From: Planctobacterium sp965279005
GTDB lineage: Bacteria > Pseudomonadota > Gammaproteobacteria > Enterobacterales > Alteromonadaceae
Direction of reading: 5' to 3'
Assembly (NCBI GenBank): GCA_965279005.1
Contig: CBDIHK010000027.1
Location: 248,001 to 312,000 of the forward strand
DNA: 64,000 bases
Part shown: piece after piece, positions 27,845 through 36,676 of the stretch
Numbering within the stretch: the first letter of the stretch is position 1
Layout of the letters: each line of letters opens with the position of its first letter
Notes under the pieces: generated by a model
What the model was told of the DNA's origin: nothing
Database searches by the model: none
What the model saw: the letters and a program-made list of their open reading frames with translations, nothing else
Made by a program: the position numbers and the translations under genes

Positions 27845-29091
27845 TTTCGTTTGTTGTGCCTGCGTTGGTTGTTGCGCTTGTCACGTTGAACCCGCTTGCG
27901 CTGGTGCCTTTTGGGTGGTGTCACATCTTCAAGCAGGGCATCGTGGAAATAATCCGTGACCGGGATAGTGTGGCTGATATATGACTCAATTGCCGGCAGG
28001 TTAAGCGCGTATTTCTCACAGGCAAAACTGATGGCATGGCCACTTTTGCCCGCACGTCCAGTCCGGCCGATGCGGTGCACATAGTCTTCGGCATCGTCTG
28101 GTAGGTCGTAATTAAATACATGGCTGACTTTTTCAATGTGCAAGCCCCTGGCGGCAACATCCGTTGCCACCAAGATGTCCAGATGGCCTTTGTCAAAATC
28201 TTCTAGTATGCGCAAGCGCTTTTTCTGGGGCACATCACCGCTTAGTAAGCCGACCCTGTGTTTGTCCGCTTGCAGCCACTCGGTGATGTTCTCACAGGAA
28301 TGCTTGGTATTGGCGAACACAATGGCTTTTTCTGGCCATTCTTCCTCCAGCAAGGTCAACAACAGCAGCATTTTGTCGTTGTCAGACGGATAGAAAAGCT
28401 CCTCAACCACCCTACTCGCTGTCTTTTGTTCAGCGTCCACTTGCACGTGGATAGGGTTGTTCATGTGCTCATAGGCCAGTTCTTGCACCCGGTATGACAG
28501 TGTTGCAGAAAACAACATGCTTAACCTAGCCGTGGCATCTGGCATACGGCGGAACAAATAACGGATGTCCTTGATGAAGCCTAAATCGAACATGCGGTCA
28601 GCTTCATCCAGTACGGCTACCTGGATGTGTTTAAGGCTAAAGATACCTTGTTTGTAGTAGTCTAAAATCCGGCCGGTAGTGCCAATGATAATGTCGACCC
28701 CTGATTGCAGTGTTTCCATTTGGCTTTGGTAGCCCTCGCCACCGTAAATTAGGCCTAGGCTGATATTGGTGTTTTTGGACAATAGCTCGGCGTCTTTGTG
28801 GATCTGCACGGCGAGTTCCCGGGTCGGCGCCATAATAATCGCCCTTGGTTGGCCTTCACTCTCAGCTTGGTGTTTTAGCAAGTAATGGAATGTGGCAACC
28901 AGGAAAGCCATAGTCTTGCCAGTGCCGGTTTGTGCTTGTCCTGCGATGTCTTGCCCGTGCAATAACTGCGGTAGGCTTAAGGCTTGGATGGGGGTGCAGT
29001 GTTCGAAACTCGCGGCTTTAAGCGCTGCTAAAATATCAGGGTGGATCGGTAATTCCGAAAAGTGCGTATCAGTTAAATGTGTTGTTTGCAT
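27841..29091 (-). CDS. rhlB: DEAD-box RNA helicase RhlB
   Basis: A 416-residue helicase with the Q motif, Walker A AQTGTGKTMAF, PTRELA, motif II VLDEADRMFD, SAT (LFSATLS), ARGLHIE and HRIGRTGRAGKSG, then a short basic tail (KRVQRDKRNNQRR) for RNA or RNase E contact. In E. coli RhlB unwinds RNA in the degradosome. Divergent from trxA and followed by gppA, the conserved arrangement. Confidence 0.96.
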   Translation of the reverse strand: MQTTHLTDTHFSELPIHPDILAALKAASFEHCTPIQALSLPQLLHGQDIAGQAQTGTGKTMAFLVATFHYLLKHQAESEGQPRAIIMAPTRELAVQIHKDAELLSKNTNISLGLIYGGEGYQSQMETLQSGVDIIIGTTGRILDYYKQGIFSLKHIQVAVLDEADRMFDLGFIKDIRYLFRRMPDATARLSMLFSATLSYRVQELAYEHMNNPIHVQVDAEQKTASRVVEELFYPSDNDKMLLLLTLLEEEWPEKAIVFANTKHSCENITEWLQADKHRVGLLSGDVPQKKRLRILEDFDKGHLDILVATDVAARGLHIEKVSHVFNYDLPDDAEDYVHRIGRTGRAGKSGHAISFACEKYALNLPAIESYISHTIPVTDYFHDALLEDVTPPKRHQRKRVQRDKRNNQRRHNKRN

Positions 29092-29111
29092 AGCTTATAG
29101 CTTATCAGTGC

Positions 29112-29139
29112 TTGATTAAAAAACCAGTTCCTATATAAA
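29112..29139 (+). promoter_or_regulatory. Sigma-70 promoter of trxA
   Basis: -35 TTGATT (29112-29117) and -10 TATAAA (29134-29139), spacing 16. A second -10-like TACAAT lies at 29147-29152. The leader to the trxA ATG is about 95 bases. Confidence 0.45.
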
Positions 29140-29239
29140 TACCCGGTACAATTAAACTGGGCAAAATCCCATTACCTGGGAGCCACTCGAATGGGTTACC
29201 TGAATGGCGCCCGTTTTGTTCCAAATTACGGAGAAATTA

Positions 29240-29566
29240 ATGAGCGACAAAATCATAGAAACCACAGATGCCGGTTTTGAATCTGATGTACTTAAATCTG
29301 AACTACCGGTTCTAGTCGACTTTTGGGCACCATGGTGCGGGCCGTGTAAAATGATTGCTCCCTTATTGGATAAAGTAGCAGAACAATTTGACGGCAAGAT
29401 AACAGTTGCCAAGATGAATGTCGATGAGAACAACGAAACTCCTGCCAAATATGGTGTTCGTGGTATTCCTACTTTGCTATTGGTGGCCAATGGCGAGGTC
29501 GTGGGTACAAAAGTAGGTGCATTGTCACAAACTCAATTGAACGGTTTTATCGAAGAGAATATCTAA
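29240..29566 (+). CDS. trxA: Thioredoxin 1
   Basis: A 108-residue thioredoxin with active site WCGPCK, the cis-Pro motif GIPTLLL and the start MSDKIIE, aligned end to end with E. coli Trx1. It reduces disulfides in the cytoplasm, including ribonucleotide reductase. ATG 29240 follows GGAG; an in-frame ATG at 29204 would add a spurious 12-residue extension. It ends in an intrinsic terminator. Confidence 0.97.
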   Translation: MSDKIIETTDAGFESDVLKSELPVLVDFWAPWCGPCKMIAPLLDKVAEQFDGKITVAKMNVDENNETPAKYGVRGIPTLLLVANGEVVGTKVGALSQTQLNGFIEENI

Positions 29567-29624
29567 ACGATATTCTGCAGACGCAGCAATGTTACATTGG
29601 TGCCACTTTAACCAAGCTTATTAG

Positions 29625-29657
29625 CAGGCTCTCGTTTTTAACTAGGGCCTGTTTTTT
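29625..29657 (+). terminator. Intrinsic terminator of trxA
   Basis: Stem CAGGCTC (29625-29631) with GGGCCTG (29645-29651), one G-T pair, a 13-base loop and TTTTTT at 29652-29657. It overlaps the last codons of the convergent arginase-family gene. Confidence 0.75.
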
Positions 29658-30646
29658 ATGTAAGTACAGGTTAACTCGGCCAAAACCTGCCCGACGCTGC
29701 GGATTTCTTCTGGCTTGTCGGGATCCGGCGCCCCTTCCGCTAGGTGCAAGTAACAGGATTTTGGTAGCTGCGCCATCTGGGTGACATAATACAGTGCATC
29801 ATCCACTGAAACGCCAGCTGCAGTAATAGCACTGCTCGGCATTTGTTGAATTGCATCCAAATCCACTTCAACCCCCGTGGGCAAGCCCGAGTGCATCAAA
29901 TACCGTGCGGCTTCTTCTAGGATCTGATCAAAATTATCATTTTTATGCCAATGGCTGCGCTGAACGCTGAAATAGGGAAACTCATATTCTGCCAATGCTG
30001 CGAGACTGGCTTCATTGTTTTTCTGTTCGTGCAGTCCCACTACGGCATAGTGGCTTAAAAAGTTGCCATCATGGGCATAGCGGAATGGGTTGCCGCTGTG
30101 CCGCCCTTCCATTTGCCTGAAATCACTATGTGGGTCAAGGTTGCTTACGGCCAGCGGTTGGCCAAGGCTTTGTGCAGCTGCTTTGATAATGGGGAAGGCA
30201 TTGTTGTGCCCGCCGCCAATAACGATGGGAGTGATATTGGCATCAAACAATAGTTGCACTGCCGATTCAACATTGGTATCCAATTCCGCCACAGCTTGCC
30301 TTAATTCGTCTGTAGTCGGCGTTAGCTGCCCTAAGGTTGGCACTTTCACTTCGCCCAACAGCAATATGTTGTCGGCGCTAAAAAAGCGATTGGCCTGCAA
30401 GTTCAGGAAACGGCTTAAAAATGCCCGCCAACCATGCTGGGCGCCGGGGTTGCCCAAATTGGCCCTGGGACCTATATCTTCTGGTATGCCCAGCAGGGCG
30501 TATTGGTAGTGTTGGTTGCCGTTTGCCAAACCTTGCAATGACCCAACAAAGCCCAGCTCCTGCCAAACCCTGGTTTCACCAGGCCTTTCCTGGACAAATG
30601 GGGCTATATCTGAAGCTGCATATAACTTTAAACAGCTGTCCAACAT
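29642..30646 (-). CDS. Arginase-family hydrolase (formimidoylglutamase-like)
   Basis: A 334-residue ureohydrolase. The binuclear Mn ligands are all visible: GGGHNNAF (H147), NLDPHSDFR (D171, H173, D175) and VEVDLDAI (D262, D264). The second motif has Pro where most members have Ala (DAHxD). Overall length and the HSDFRQMEGRHSGN substrate region are closest to HutG-type formimidoylglutamases, which release formamide from formiminoglutamate. No other histidine-degradation gene is nearby, so the substrate is uncertain. Its 3' end carries the trxA terminator. Confidence 0.82.
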   Translation of the reverse strand: MLDSCLKLYAASDIAPFVQERPGETRVWQELGFVGSLQGLANGNQHYQYALLGIPEDIGPRANLGNPGAQHGWRAFLSRFLNLQANRFFSADNILLLGEVKVPTLGQLTPTTDELRQAVAELDTNVESAVQLLFDANITPIVIGGGHNNAFPIIKAAAQSLGQPLAVSNLDPHSDFRQMEGRHSGNPFRYAHDGNFLSHYAVVGLHEQKNNEASLAALAEYEFPYFSVQRSHWHKNDNFDQILEEAARYLMHSGLPTGVEVDLDAIQQMPSSAITAAGVSVDDALYYVTQMAQLPKSCYLHLAEGAPDPDKPEEIRSVGQVLAELTCTYIKNRP

Positions 30647-30677
30647 GCTTGTTCCTTAACGGTTACTGAGGATGGGG

Positions 30678-31163
30678 CTATTCAATATCCAAAGGTTCAG
30701 GTGACAACACGATACCGGTGCTATCGGCGTAGATATGGTCTTCTGGTAAGAAAGTGACACCAGCAAAATTAACTGCAATATCGCTGTTACCTATATCCTC
30801 AGAATCTGCTGCCACAGGGATAGCGGCAATAGCGTGGATACCGATATCCATGTCTTCTAGCAAGTCGACGTCACGGACGCTACCAAAACAAATGATGCCT
30901 TCCCACTCGTTGTCCAGTGCCATTTGCACGTTATTGGCGTCCAATAATGCGCGCCGTGTTGAACCACCACCGTCAATGAGCAGGACCTTGCCGGCGCCAG
31001 GTGTCGCCAAGACGCTATCAACCAAGCCTTTGTCTTCAAAACACTTAATAGTTGTCACTTCGCCGCCGTAAGAACTCAAGCCACCGTAGGAAACGAAAAT
31101 GGGCTCCAGCACATCGATGCTGTCAGCGAAAATATCACAGAGTTCTGACGTATTGTATTCCAT
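30678..31163 (-). CDS. rraA: Regulator of RNase E activity RraA
   Basis: A 161-residue protein, exactly the E. coli length and near-identical in plan: EYNTSELCDIFADS at the start, DGGGSTRRALLD, NEWEGII, AAIPV and the C-terminal STGIVLSPEPLDIE. RraA binds the RNase E scaffold and RhlB and lowers mRNA decay; rhlB lies 3 kb away. Leftward, divergent from the PAP2 gene. Confidence 0.96.
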   Translation of the reverse strand: MEYNTSELCDIFADSIDVLEPIFVSYGGLSSYGGEVTTIKCFEDKGLVDSVLATPGAGKVLLIDGGGSTRRALLDANNVQMALDNEWEGIICFGSVRDVDLLEDMDIGIHAIAAIPVAADSEDIGNSDIAVNFAGVTFLPEDHIYADSTGIVLSPEPLDIE

Positions 31164-31419
31164 AGCTGACCCCTAGTTTGGTGCGTTTCCGGTTATCTGT
31201 TGGGTTAGTGTAAGCGAGCCTACACATATGCCTAAAGCCTGTTATTTGCTTGCCACTAGTATAATCACAATTGTTTTTCACGCAATGGCAGTAGGCCTTT
31301 TCTACTGATACTGGATTCAGGTTTGTCACAAAGCTTTCGCAATACTGTCACCTAAGGTTAACACTGGCTACTTAGTATCCAGAAGGTAAGAAATTATTGC
31401 GTGGAAAACCCAACAAACA

Positions 31420-31935
31420 ATGAACCTGATCCACCGTGTCGACACCCAGTTATTTTATTGGTTGTTCAACAAGACCACAGAAAGAGATTGCAAGTTCATC
31501 CGTTTGGTTTCAAAAACGGGTGATGGCCAGGTTTACCTAGCACTTGGCGTGGTGTTGTGGGCATTTGAACCTGCTTATGGTGCTCTGTTCCTCTATACGG
31601 GCTTATTGGCCTATGCCATGGAGCTTCCGCTGTATATCGCGCTTAAAAAGTTGTTCAAACGGGAGAGGCCATGCAATGTCTTCAAAAATTTCCACGCCCA
31701 TGTGCAGCCCTCCGATAAGTTTAGTTTGCCCTCAGGGCACACTGCTGCGGCGTTTTTGATGGCCAACCTATTGGCGCACTTTTATCCGGCGGTTGCATTG
31801 TTGGCTTATGTTTGGGCGACGCTAATAGGGTTATCCCGGGTCTTGCTGGGTGTCCATTACCCTGGTGATATCCTCGCTGGCGCAACCCTCGGCACCGTCA
31901 TATCAATTGTAAGTATCAATCTTCTAGTCTGGTAA
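31420..31935 (+). CDS. PAP2-family membrane phosphatase
   Basis: A 171-residue membrane phosphatase with the full PAP2 signature: KKLFKRERP, PSGHTAA and SRVLLGVHYPGD. About five helices. Candidates are undecaprenyl-diphosphate or phosphatidylglycerol-phosphate phosphatase. The glycosyltransferase that follows 6 bases later suggests a cell-envelope glycolipid role. Confidence 0.9.
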   Translation: MNLIHRVDTQLFYWLFNKTTERDCKFIRLVSKTGDGQVYLALGVVLWAFEPAYGALFLYTGLLAYAMELPLYIALKKLFKRERPCNVFKNFHAHVQPSDKFSLPSGHTAAAFLMANLLAHFYPAVALLAYVWATLIGLSRVLLGVHYPGDILAGATLGTVISIVSINLLVW

Positions 31936-31941
31936 CACTTT

Positions 31942-33015
31942 ATGACGCTAAGAATAATGTACGGTGTCCAAGGCACCGGCAACGGCCATATTACGCGCGC
32001 CAGGGCAATGGCCAACGCATTTAACAAACGCGATGATATCCACGTGGACTTTTTGTTTAGTGGACGGCCAGCAGAAAAGTACTTCGATATGGAAGTGTTT
32101 GGCGATTACCAAACCCGCCATGGCCTTACCTTTGTGCACAGCAATGGTGCCGTTAGCCAAGTCAAAACCGTTATGCAAGCCAAGCCGTTGCAGTTGCTAA
32201 AAGATGTAAAGCAACTGGATTTGGGTGGCTATGACTTAGTCTTGAATGACTTTGAACCCATCACCGCCTGGGCGGCCAAACGCCAGGGGATCACCTCTAT
32301 TTCAATTAGCCACCAAGCGGCTTTCGCAACTGATGTGCCCAAAGCGGGGCAATCGTTCGCTGACAAAATCATAATGAGGCTGTTTGCGCCTACCACCATC
32401 AAATTTGGGGTGCACTGGTACCATTTCGGCAACAGCATCATGCCACCTTTTATTGAAGATAAAGCGGAAAATAGCAAGCAAGGTAGCTATTACCTGGTTT
32501 ATTTACCGTTTGAGAGCACTCGCGATATCACCGTTTTGTTGGAAAGCCTGAGTGAACACAATTTTGTTTGTTATCACCCTGATGTTGAGCAAGATTACGA
32601 TAGCGGCCATCTTAAATGGCGCAAAACCAGTAAGGTGGGATTTCACAATGCGCTGCAAAATTGCGCTGGTGTCATTGCCAATGGCGGGTTTGAATTATCC
32701 AGTGAATGCCTGCAACTGGGTAAGAAGTTGTTGATAAAACCATTGCATGGCCAATTTGAGCAGCTATCTAATGCCAAAACTCTTTTAGAGTTGGATCTTT
32801 GCCAGTTAATGATGTCATTGGATGTCGAAGCCGTGGAGCAGTGGATTGAAGCGCAACCAGGCCAAGCGGTGACTTTTCCAGATGATCCTAGTTGTTTGGT
32901 TGACTGGTTAGTGCAGCGGGACTGGCACAATACCCAGGATGTCTGCCAACGGCTTTGGCAGCAGGTGGAATTTCCAGAGAAAGTGCAGCAAAAGCTAAAA
33001 CTGATGCAATCCTAG
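31942..33015 (+). CDS. MJ1255/VC2487-type glycosyltransferase
   Basis: A 357-residue GT-B-like protein beginning RIMYGVQGTGNGHITRARAM, the conserved start of the MJ1255/VC2487 family, with LNDFEPITAWAAK, SISHQAAF and the C-terminal nucleotide-sugar region ANGGFELSSECLQLGKK. Activity is inferred from the fold family; donor and acceptor are unknown. Probably one operon with the PAP2 phosphatase. Confidence 0.85.
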   Translation: MTLRIMYGVQGTGNGHITRARAMANAFNKRDDIHVDFLFSGRPAEKYFDMEVFGDYQTRHGLTFVHSNGAVSQVKTVMQAKPLQLLKDVKQLDLGGYDLVLNDFEPITAWAAKRQGITSISISHQAAFATDVPKAGQSFADKIIMRLFAPTTIKFGVHWYHFGNSIMPPFIEDKAENSKQGSYYLVYLPFESTRDITVLLESLSEHNFVCYHPDVEQDYDSGHLKWRKTSKVGFHNALQNCAGVIANGGFELSSECLQLGKKLLIKPLHGQFEQLSNAKTLLELDLCQLMMSLDVEAVEQWIEAQPGQAVTFPDDPSCLVDWLVQRDWHNTQDVCQRLWQQVEFPEKVQQKLKLMQS

Positions 33016-33199
33016 GCCTTGCCAGGATGCATTTTTGTGCAGACTTTATCGTGCTAATCCAAAGGCGCGAATTGCATGTTTGAGATTCGCCAATTCCTGT
33101 CCTAAATCAAATAAAAACCTGAATATTTACTCCTGTTATGCCAATAGTATCCGCCTAGTGCTAGTATCTAAGTGTATATTTGAGATGATGAGTGCAGTT

Positions 33200-33568
33200 A
33201 TGGCCGATAAAAAAGTTTGCTTGGTAATAGATGACAGTATGGTTGCCCGGATGATAGTAAAAGATTTTACCCAAACCTTACAGCCCGATTGGGAATTGTT
33301 AGAAGCAAAAAATGGCCAGGAAGGGTTAGACATATTGCAGTCACAACAGGTAGATTTTGTTAGTGTAGATTACAATATGCCTGTCATGTCAGGAATGGAA
33401 ATGCTTAGTCACCGCCAGCAGGCCTTTCCCAATGCCAAATGTGTTTTGCTGACCGCTAACGTGCAGGAACAAACCCACATCGACGCAGGTCAACTCGACG
33501 TAAAGTGCCTAAACAAACCTATTACCCAAGAAGTAGTGCAAGAGATGGTGAACTATTTTAATGGATAG
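33200..33568 (+). CDS. CheY-like single-domain response regulator
   Basis: A 122-residue receiver domain without output region: DD11-12, phosphoacceptor D57 (VSVDYNMP), T85 and K106 (NKPIT) all present. I start at ATG 33200, with GAG seven bases ahead; in-frame ATGs at 33185 and 33188 are possible. Its 3' end overlaps the CheC-like gene by 8 bases, so the phosphatase is coupled to it and is its likely partner. Confidence 0.88.
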   Translation: MADKKVCLVIDDSMVARMIVKDFTQTLQPDWELLEAKNGQEGLDILQSQQVDFVSVDYNMPVMSGMEMLSHRQQAFPNAKCVLLTANVQEQTHIDAGQLDVKCLNKPITQEVVQEMVNYFNG

Positions 33569-34187
33569 GTTGAGTGATTTTTCCGAGCTAGAGCTAGACC
33601 TACTGAAAGAACTATTTAATGTTGGTGTGGGTTATGCTGCGGCGTCATTGAGCAAGTTGGTGCAGCAACCTGTTGCCTTGAGTGTGCCTAACATCCATTT
33701 TTTCTATGCGGACGACTTGATTGAATATTTTGGTGAAAACCCGAAACTATGCTTGGTCAACCAGACCGCAGAAGGTGATTTTACATTTAGATCAACCCTT
33801 TTGTTTCCAGAACACAGCAGCCTTGAGTTGGTGCGTCAATTCATACCTGCAAGTGTCCCTGATGCCTTGATGGTGGAAATGCGCGAAGAAGCGATTTCTG
33901 AAATAGGTAATGTACTGCTTAATGCCTGCGTTGGCCGCATGGGGGATATGGCGGATACCCGTTTTGACTTGGGTTTGCCTGAGTGTCGATTAACCGATTC
34001 GGGGCAAGCCCTTAAAACTGCATTGTTTGGTTCGGAAGGCGCCGATTATTATATTCTGTTAGTCAGCATCGAGATGATCCTCAAGCAGAGTGAATTTAGT
34101 GGTGAAGTTATGTTTATATTCGATCCACCTTCGCTATCTGGCTTTAGGCAACACATATCAGCCATCCTAGACAAGCTAAAAAAGTGA
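33561..34187 (+). CDS. CheC-like phosphatase
   Basis: A 208-residue protein of the CheC/CheX/FliY group that removes phosphate from CheY-type regulators. Two copies of the family signature are visible: D13, E17, N20 with P43, and E110, E114, N117 with P140, both at canonical spacing. Two active sites are typical of CheC. There is no chemotaxis receptor or CheA gene in the window, so it probably serves the CheY-like protein in the same operon. Confidence 0.88.
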   Translation: MDRLSDFSELELDLLKELFNVGVGYAAASLSKLVQQPVALSVPNIHFFYADDLIEYFGENPKLCLVNQTAEGDFTFRSTLLFPEHSSLELVRQFIPASVPDALMVEMREEAISEIGNVLLNACVGRMGDMADTRFDLGLPECRLTDSGQALKTALFGSEGADYYILLVSIEMILKQSEFSGEVMFIFDPPSLSGFRQHISAILDKLKK

Positions 34188-34194
34188 ACCTGCA

Positions 34195-35355
34195 ATGCAA
34201 GCTGGCAATCCACTCATAGAACAACTCAGCTGCCATGCGCTGAGCAAGCTAGATTGTGGTATTTTGTTGTTGGATGCACAACAAAATGTATTGCTGCAAA
34301 ACAATTGGTTGCAAAAATTTACCCTTCGCGGAGTTGAGCCTGGAAGTGACAATCATTTTCATACCTTTTACCCCGAAGCAGTTGCCGAGAGGCTGCACTG
34401 CGCAATTGAAGACGCGCTTAATAAACGGGTGTCCGCCAAGCTTTCCTATACTTTAAACCCCAACGTGCTTGGCTTAAAGGATCCAGCTTTTGGCGACCCT
34501 ATCCCCCATTCTGTGACGGTAATTCCCGTTGACCAAGGTGGGGAGCCATGCTGCATGCTACACGTTATCGATGAAACTACCCAGGTGCACAAGGAGCAGT
34601 CGCTACAGCGTTATACCGAGCAGGTAGAAATGCAAAAAAGCGCGCTAGATTTAGCCGCAAGAAATGCCCGTAGCGTTGCAGAAAGCAAGTCAGCCTTTTT
34701 TAATGCCGTGAGCCATGAATTCAGGACACCCCTAAACGCGATCTTGGGTTTTTCACAAATGTTTGTGCAAAACCTATTAGGTGAACTGGACGCAGAGCAA
34801 ATGGAAAATATGCAGCAAATTTATCAGGCTAGTTTGCAGCTGCAAGGTTTCCTCAACCAGCTCTTACATATATCTAGCTTAGAACAAAAGAACCTGACTA
34901 AATATTGCAGGCCCGTTAACTTGGGAAGTACTGCGGGTCTATGTGTAGGGCAACATCAAGCCCAGGCTGTTCAGCGAGGCATTGAAATAGAATTGCAGTC
35001 CTGTTGCCTAGAAGTGCAATGCAACAAAGAGTCTTTGCAGCACGTTTTTGATAATTTTTTACAAATGGCGATAAAGGCCAATGAGGATAAAACGGTTGTC
35101 AGGATCACCAGTGAGTGCTCACTTGGCAGCATTAAAGTGTTATTTGCCGGTGATTTTAATCGGATCCCGCTAAAACAAGATGTGTTGAACCGGTTACCGG
35201 TTAAACAAGCGGTGGAAACGGCACGCAACACCGATCTCAATATTGAATTTTTATTGGAGCTTTCTGCCAACTTGTTGCAAGTCAGTGGCGGCCGGATGGG
35301 CTACGATAAATCTGCACTGTGGTTTAGCCTGCCAATTGAATCTACTACGGATTAA
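34195..35355 (+). CDS. Histidine kinase with degenerate ATP-binding domain
   Basis: A 386-residue cytoplasmic protein: an N-terminal PAS-like domain (about 15-130), a coiled coil, an intact phosphoacceptor box VSHEFRTPLN (H174), and an ATPase-like domain that has lost key residues. The N-box reads FDNFLQMAIKAN (second Asn is Met), the G1 position reads LFAGDFNRIP without the DxGxG pattern, and no GxGLGL box follows. It may therefore be a phosphotransfer or scaffold protein that depends on another kinase. Seven bases after the CheC-like gene, third in the operon. Confidence 0.85.
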   Translation: MQAGNPLIEQLSCHALSKLDCGILLLDAQQNVLLQNNWLQKFTLRGVEPGSDNHFHTFYPEAVAERLHCAIEDALNKRVSAKLSYTLNPNVLGLKDPAFGDPIPHSVTVIPVDQGGEPCCMLHVIDETTQVHKEQSLQRYTEQVEMQKSALDLAARNARSVAESKSAFFNAVSHEFRTPLNAILGFSQMFVQNLLGELDAEQMENMQQIYQASLQLQGFLNQLLHISSLEQKNLTKYCRPVNLGSTAGLCVGQHQAQAVQRGIEIELQSCCLEVQCNKESLQHVFDNFLQMAIKANEDKTVVRITSECSLGSIKVLFAGDFNRIPLKQDVLNRLPVKQAVETARNTDLNIEFLLELSANLLQVSGGRMGYDKSALWFSLPIESTTD

Positions 35356-35386
35356 CCGGTGTTCAGCTAAGCAGCGGTCGATGGGG

Positions 35387-36643
35387 CTATATGGTAGTCA
35401 TCACGCTGTCGGCCCAGCGGCCACCATCTTCAAATAATTGGCTTAATAGCAAGTTATCTTGCCACTGGCATTGGCTGATTAATTTGTTGAATTCGCCTTT
35501 TTCTAAGTAAAGCACATGTTTTAATATTCCTCCGGCCTGGCCCCTGTGGTTAACCAATGCCTGGTGTATGTCGTGGGCGATTTTAATCTGCCTCAGCAAC
35601 ATGCCCATTTCCAATGATAAGATAGCGTCAATGCCGGATAACAAACCCACTGTAAAAAATTGGTCCGGGTTAGCTAATTGTTTGTGCCGGGCAAACATCT
35701 CGCATGTTCTAGCCCTTCTCAGTAGTACGTTAAATAGTGGCATTGGTGCAGTTGAGGCATTTACCAATGAAATCAAGATCACCCATTTTTGCAAGGCGCT
35801 GACACCAAGGTAGGTAACTGCTTGCCGCAAGCTGGTAATAGGGCTGGATAAGCCTTGTGCCGGGCTATTAAGAATTTTTAGTAGTTGGAAGCTGAGCTTG
35901 GGATCCCGGGCTACCATGTAGGACACTTTTTCGAAATCTACATCGTCACTTTGTAATGCATTGATGATCTGCAGCGCCGTGTTTGCCATAGGTGCGATCT
36001 TTTTGCCTTTAGCAATCACCGGGCGTTCGAGGTAGTAGCCTTGGAAATAGTCAAAGCCCAGCTGGCTGCAATGTTCAAATTGCTTCAAGTCTTCAACGCG
36101 CTCGGCGATTAGCTTTTTATTGCGGGCTTTAAGTGCAGCAATGGTATTCTGGTGCTCGTCAACCTTAGTGGACAATACGTCGACTTTGACGTAATTGACA
36201 ACTTTCAACAGGCTAGAGTTTGCTTCCTGTAAGCTATACCTATCAAGTGCAAACGCATAACCCTTGCGGCGCAACGAGCGCAAGTTATCTATGGCGTCAT
36301 CGTTGAATCTTGAATCCTTGTCCAATTCTAGGACTACCCGGTTTTTATCAACTGGTAAAAAGGCATCGGGCATCAAATTGTCAGAAGCCACATTAATAAA
36401 CACTGGCCTATTGTTAAGGGCTTCGTCTTGGGCATTGCTAATATTGGCACAAACATTGACGACAACCGTTGCGGTGGCTTTTTGGGCGTCGTCAAAATTG
36501 GCTTTGTTTTCTGCACAGGCCCTATAGAGCAGCTCTGATCCTATTATATTGTGCTGGCGATCAAAAATATGTTGCTGGGCATATAAGGTGTCGTCTAAGC
36601 CTTGATCCAGTTGCGGGCTATTTGCTGCCATTGTTTTATTCAC
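35387..36643 (-). CDS. EAL-HDOD (YuxH-type) signalling protein
   Basis: A 418-residue protein: N-terminal EAL-like domain (about 20-210) and HDOD domain (about 215-410). The EAL motif is ELLYR, which keeps ExLxR, and FINV keeps its Asn, but DDFG is replaced by ALDRYS and AEGVE by AERVED, so c-di-GMP hydrolysis is doubtful while binding is possible. HDOD domains act in regulation of stress, motility or competence. It is last in a leftward operon after a response regulator and a BLUF protein. Confidence 0.9.
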   Translation of the reverse strand: MNKTMAANSPQLDQGLDDTLYAQQHIFDRQHNIIGSELLYRACAENKANFDDAQKATATVVVNVCANISNAQDEALNNRPVFINVASDNLMPDAFLPVDKNRVVLELDKDSRFNDDAIDNLRSLRRKGYAFALDRYSLQEANSSLLKVVNYVKVDVLSTKVDEHQNTIAALKARNKKLIAERVEDLKQFEHCSQLGFDYFQGYYLERPVIAKGKKIAPMANTALQIINALQSDDVDFEKVSYMVARDPKLSFQLLKILNSPAQGLSSPITSLRQAVTYLGVSALQKWVILISLVNASTAPMPLFNVLLRRARTCEMFARHKQLANPDQFFTVGLLSGIDAILSLEMGMLLRQIKIAHDIHQALVNHRGQAGGILKHVLYLEKGEFNKLISQCQWQDNLLLSQLFEDGGRWADSVMTTI

Positions 36644-36676
36644 TAGGGACGCTTGTTGTTTGCATGGGGAACAAGC

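Noticed and set aside
29204..29239. Longer thioredoxin start at ATG 29204
   Set aside because: The downstream ATG 29240 has a ribosome site and gives the exact family N-terminus; the extra residues look like leader sequence.
29642..30646. Arginase-family enzyme as metal-site mutant because of DPHSD
   Set aside because: All six metal ligands are present; only the non-ligand Ala is changed to Pro.
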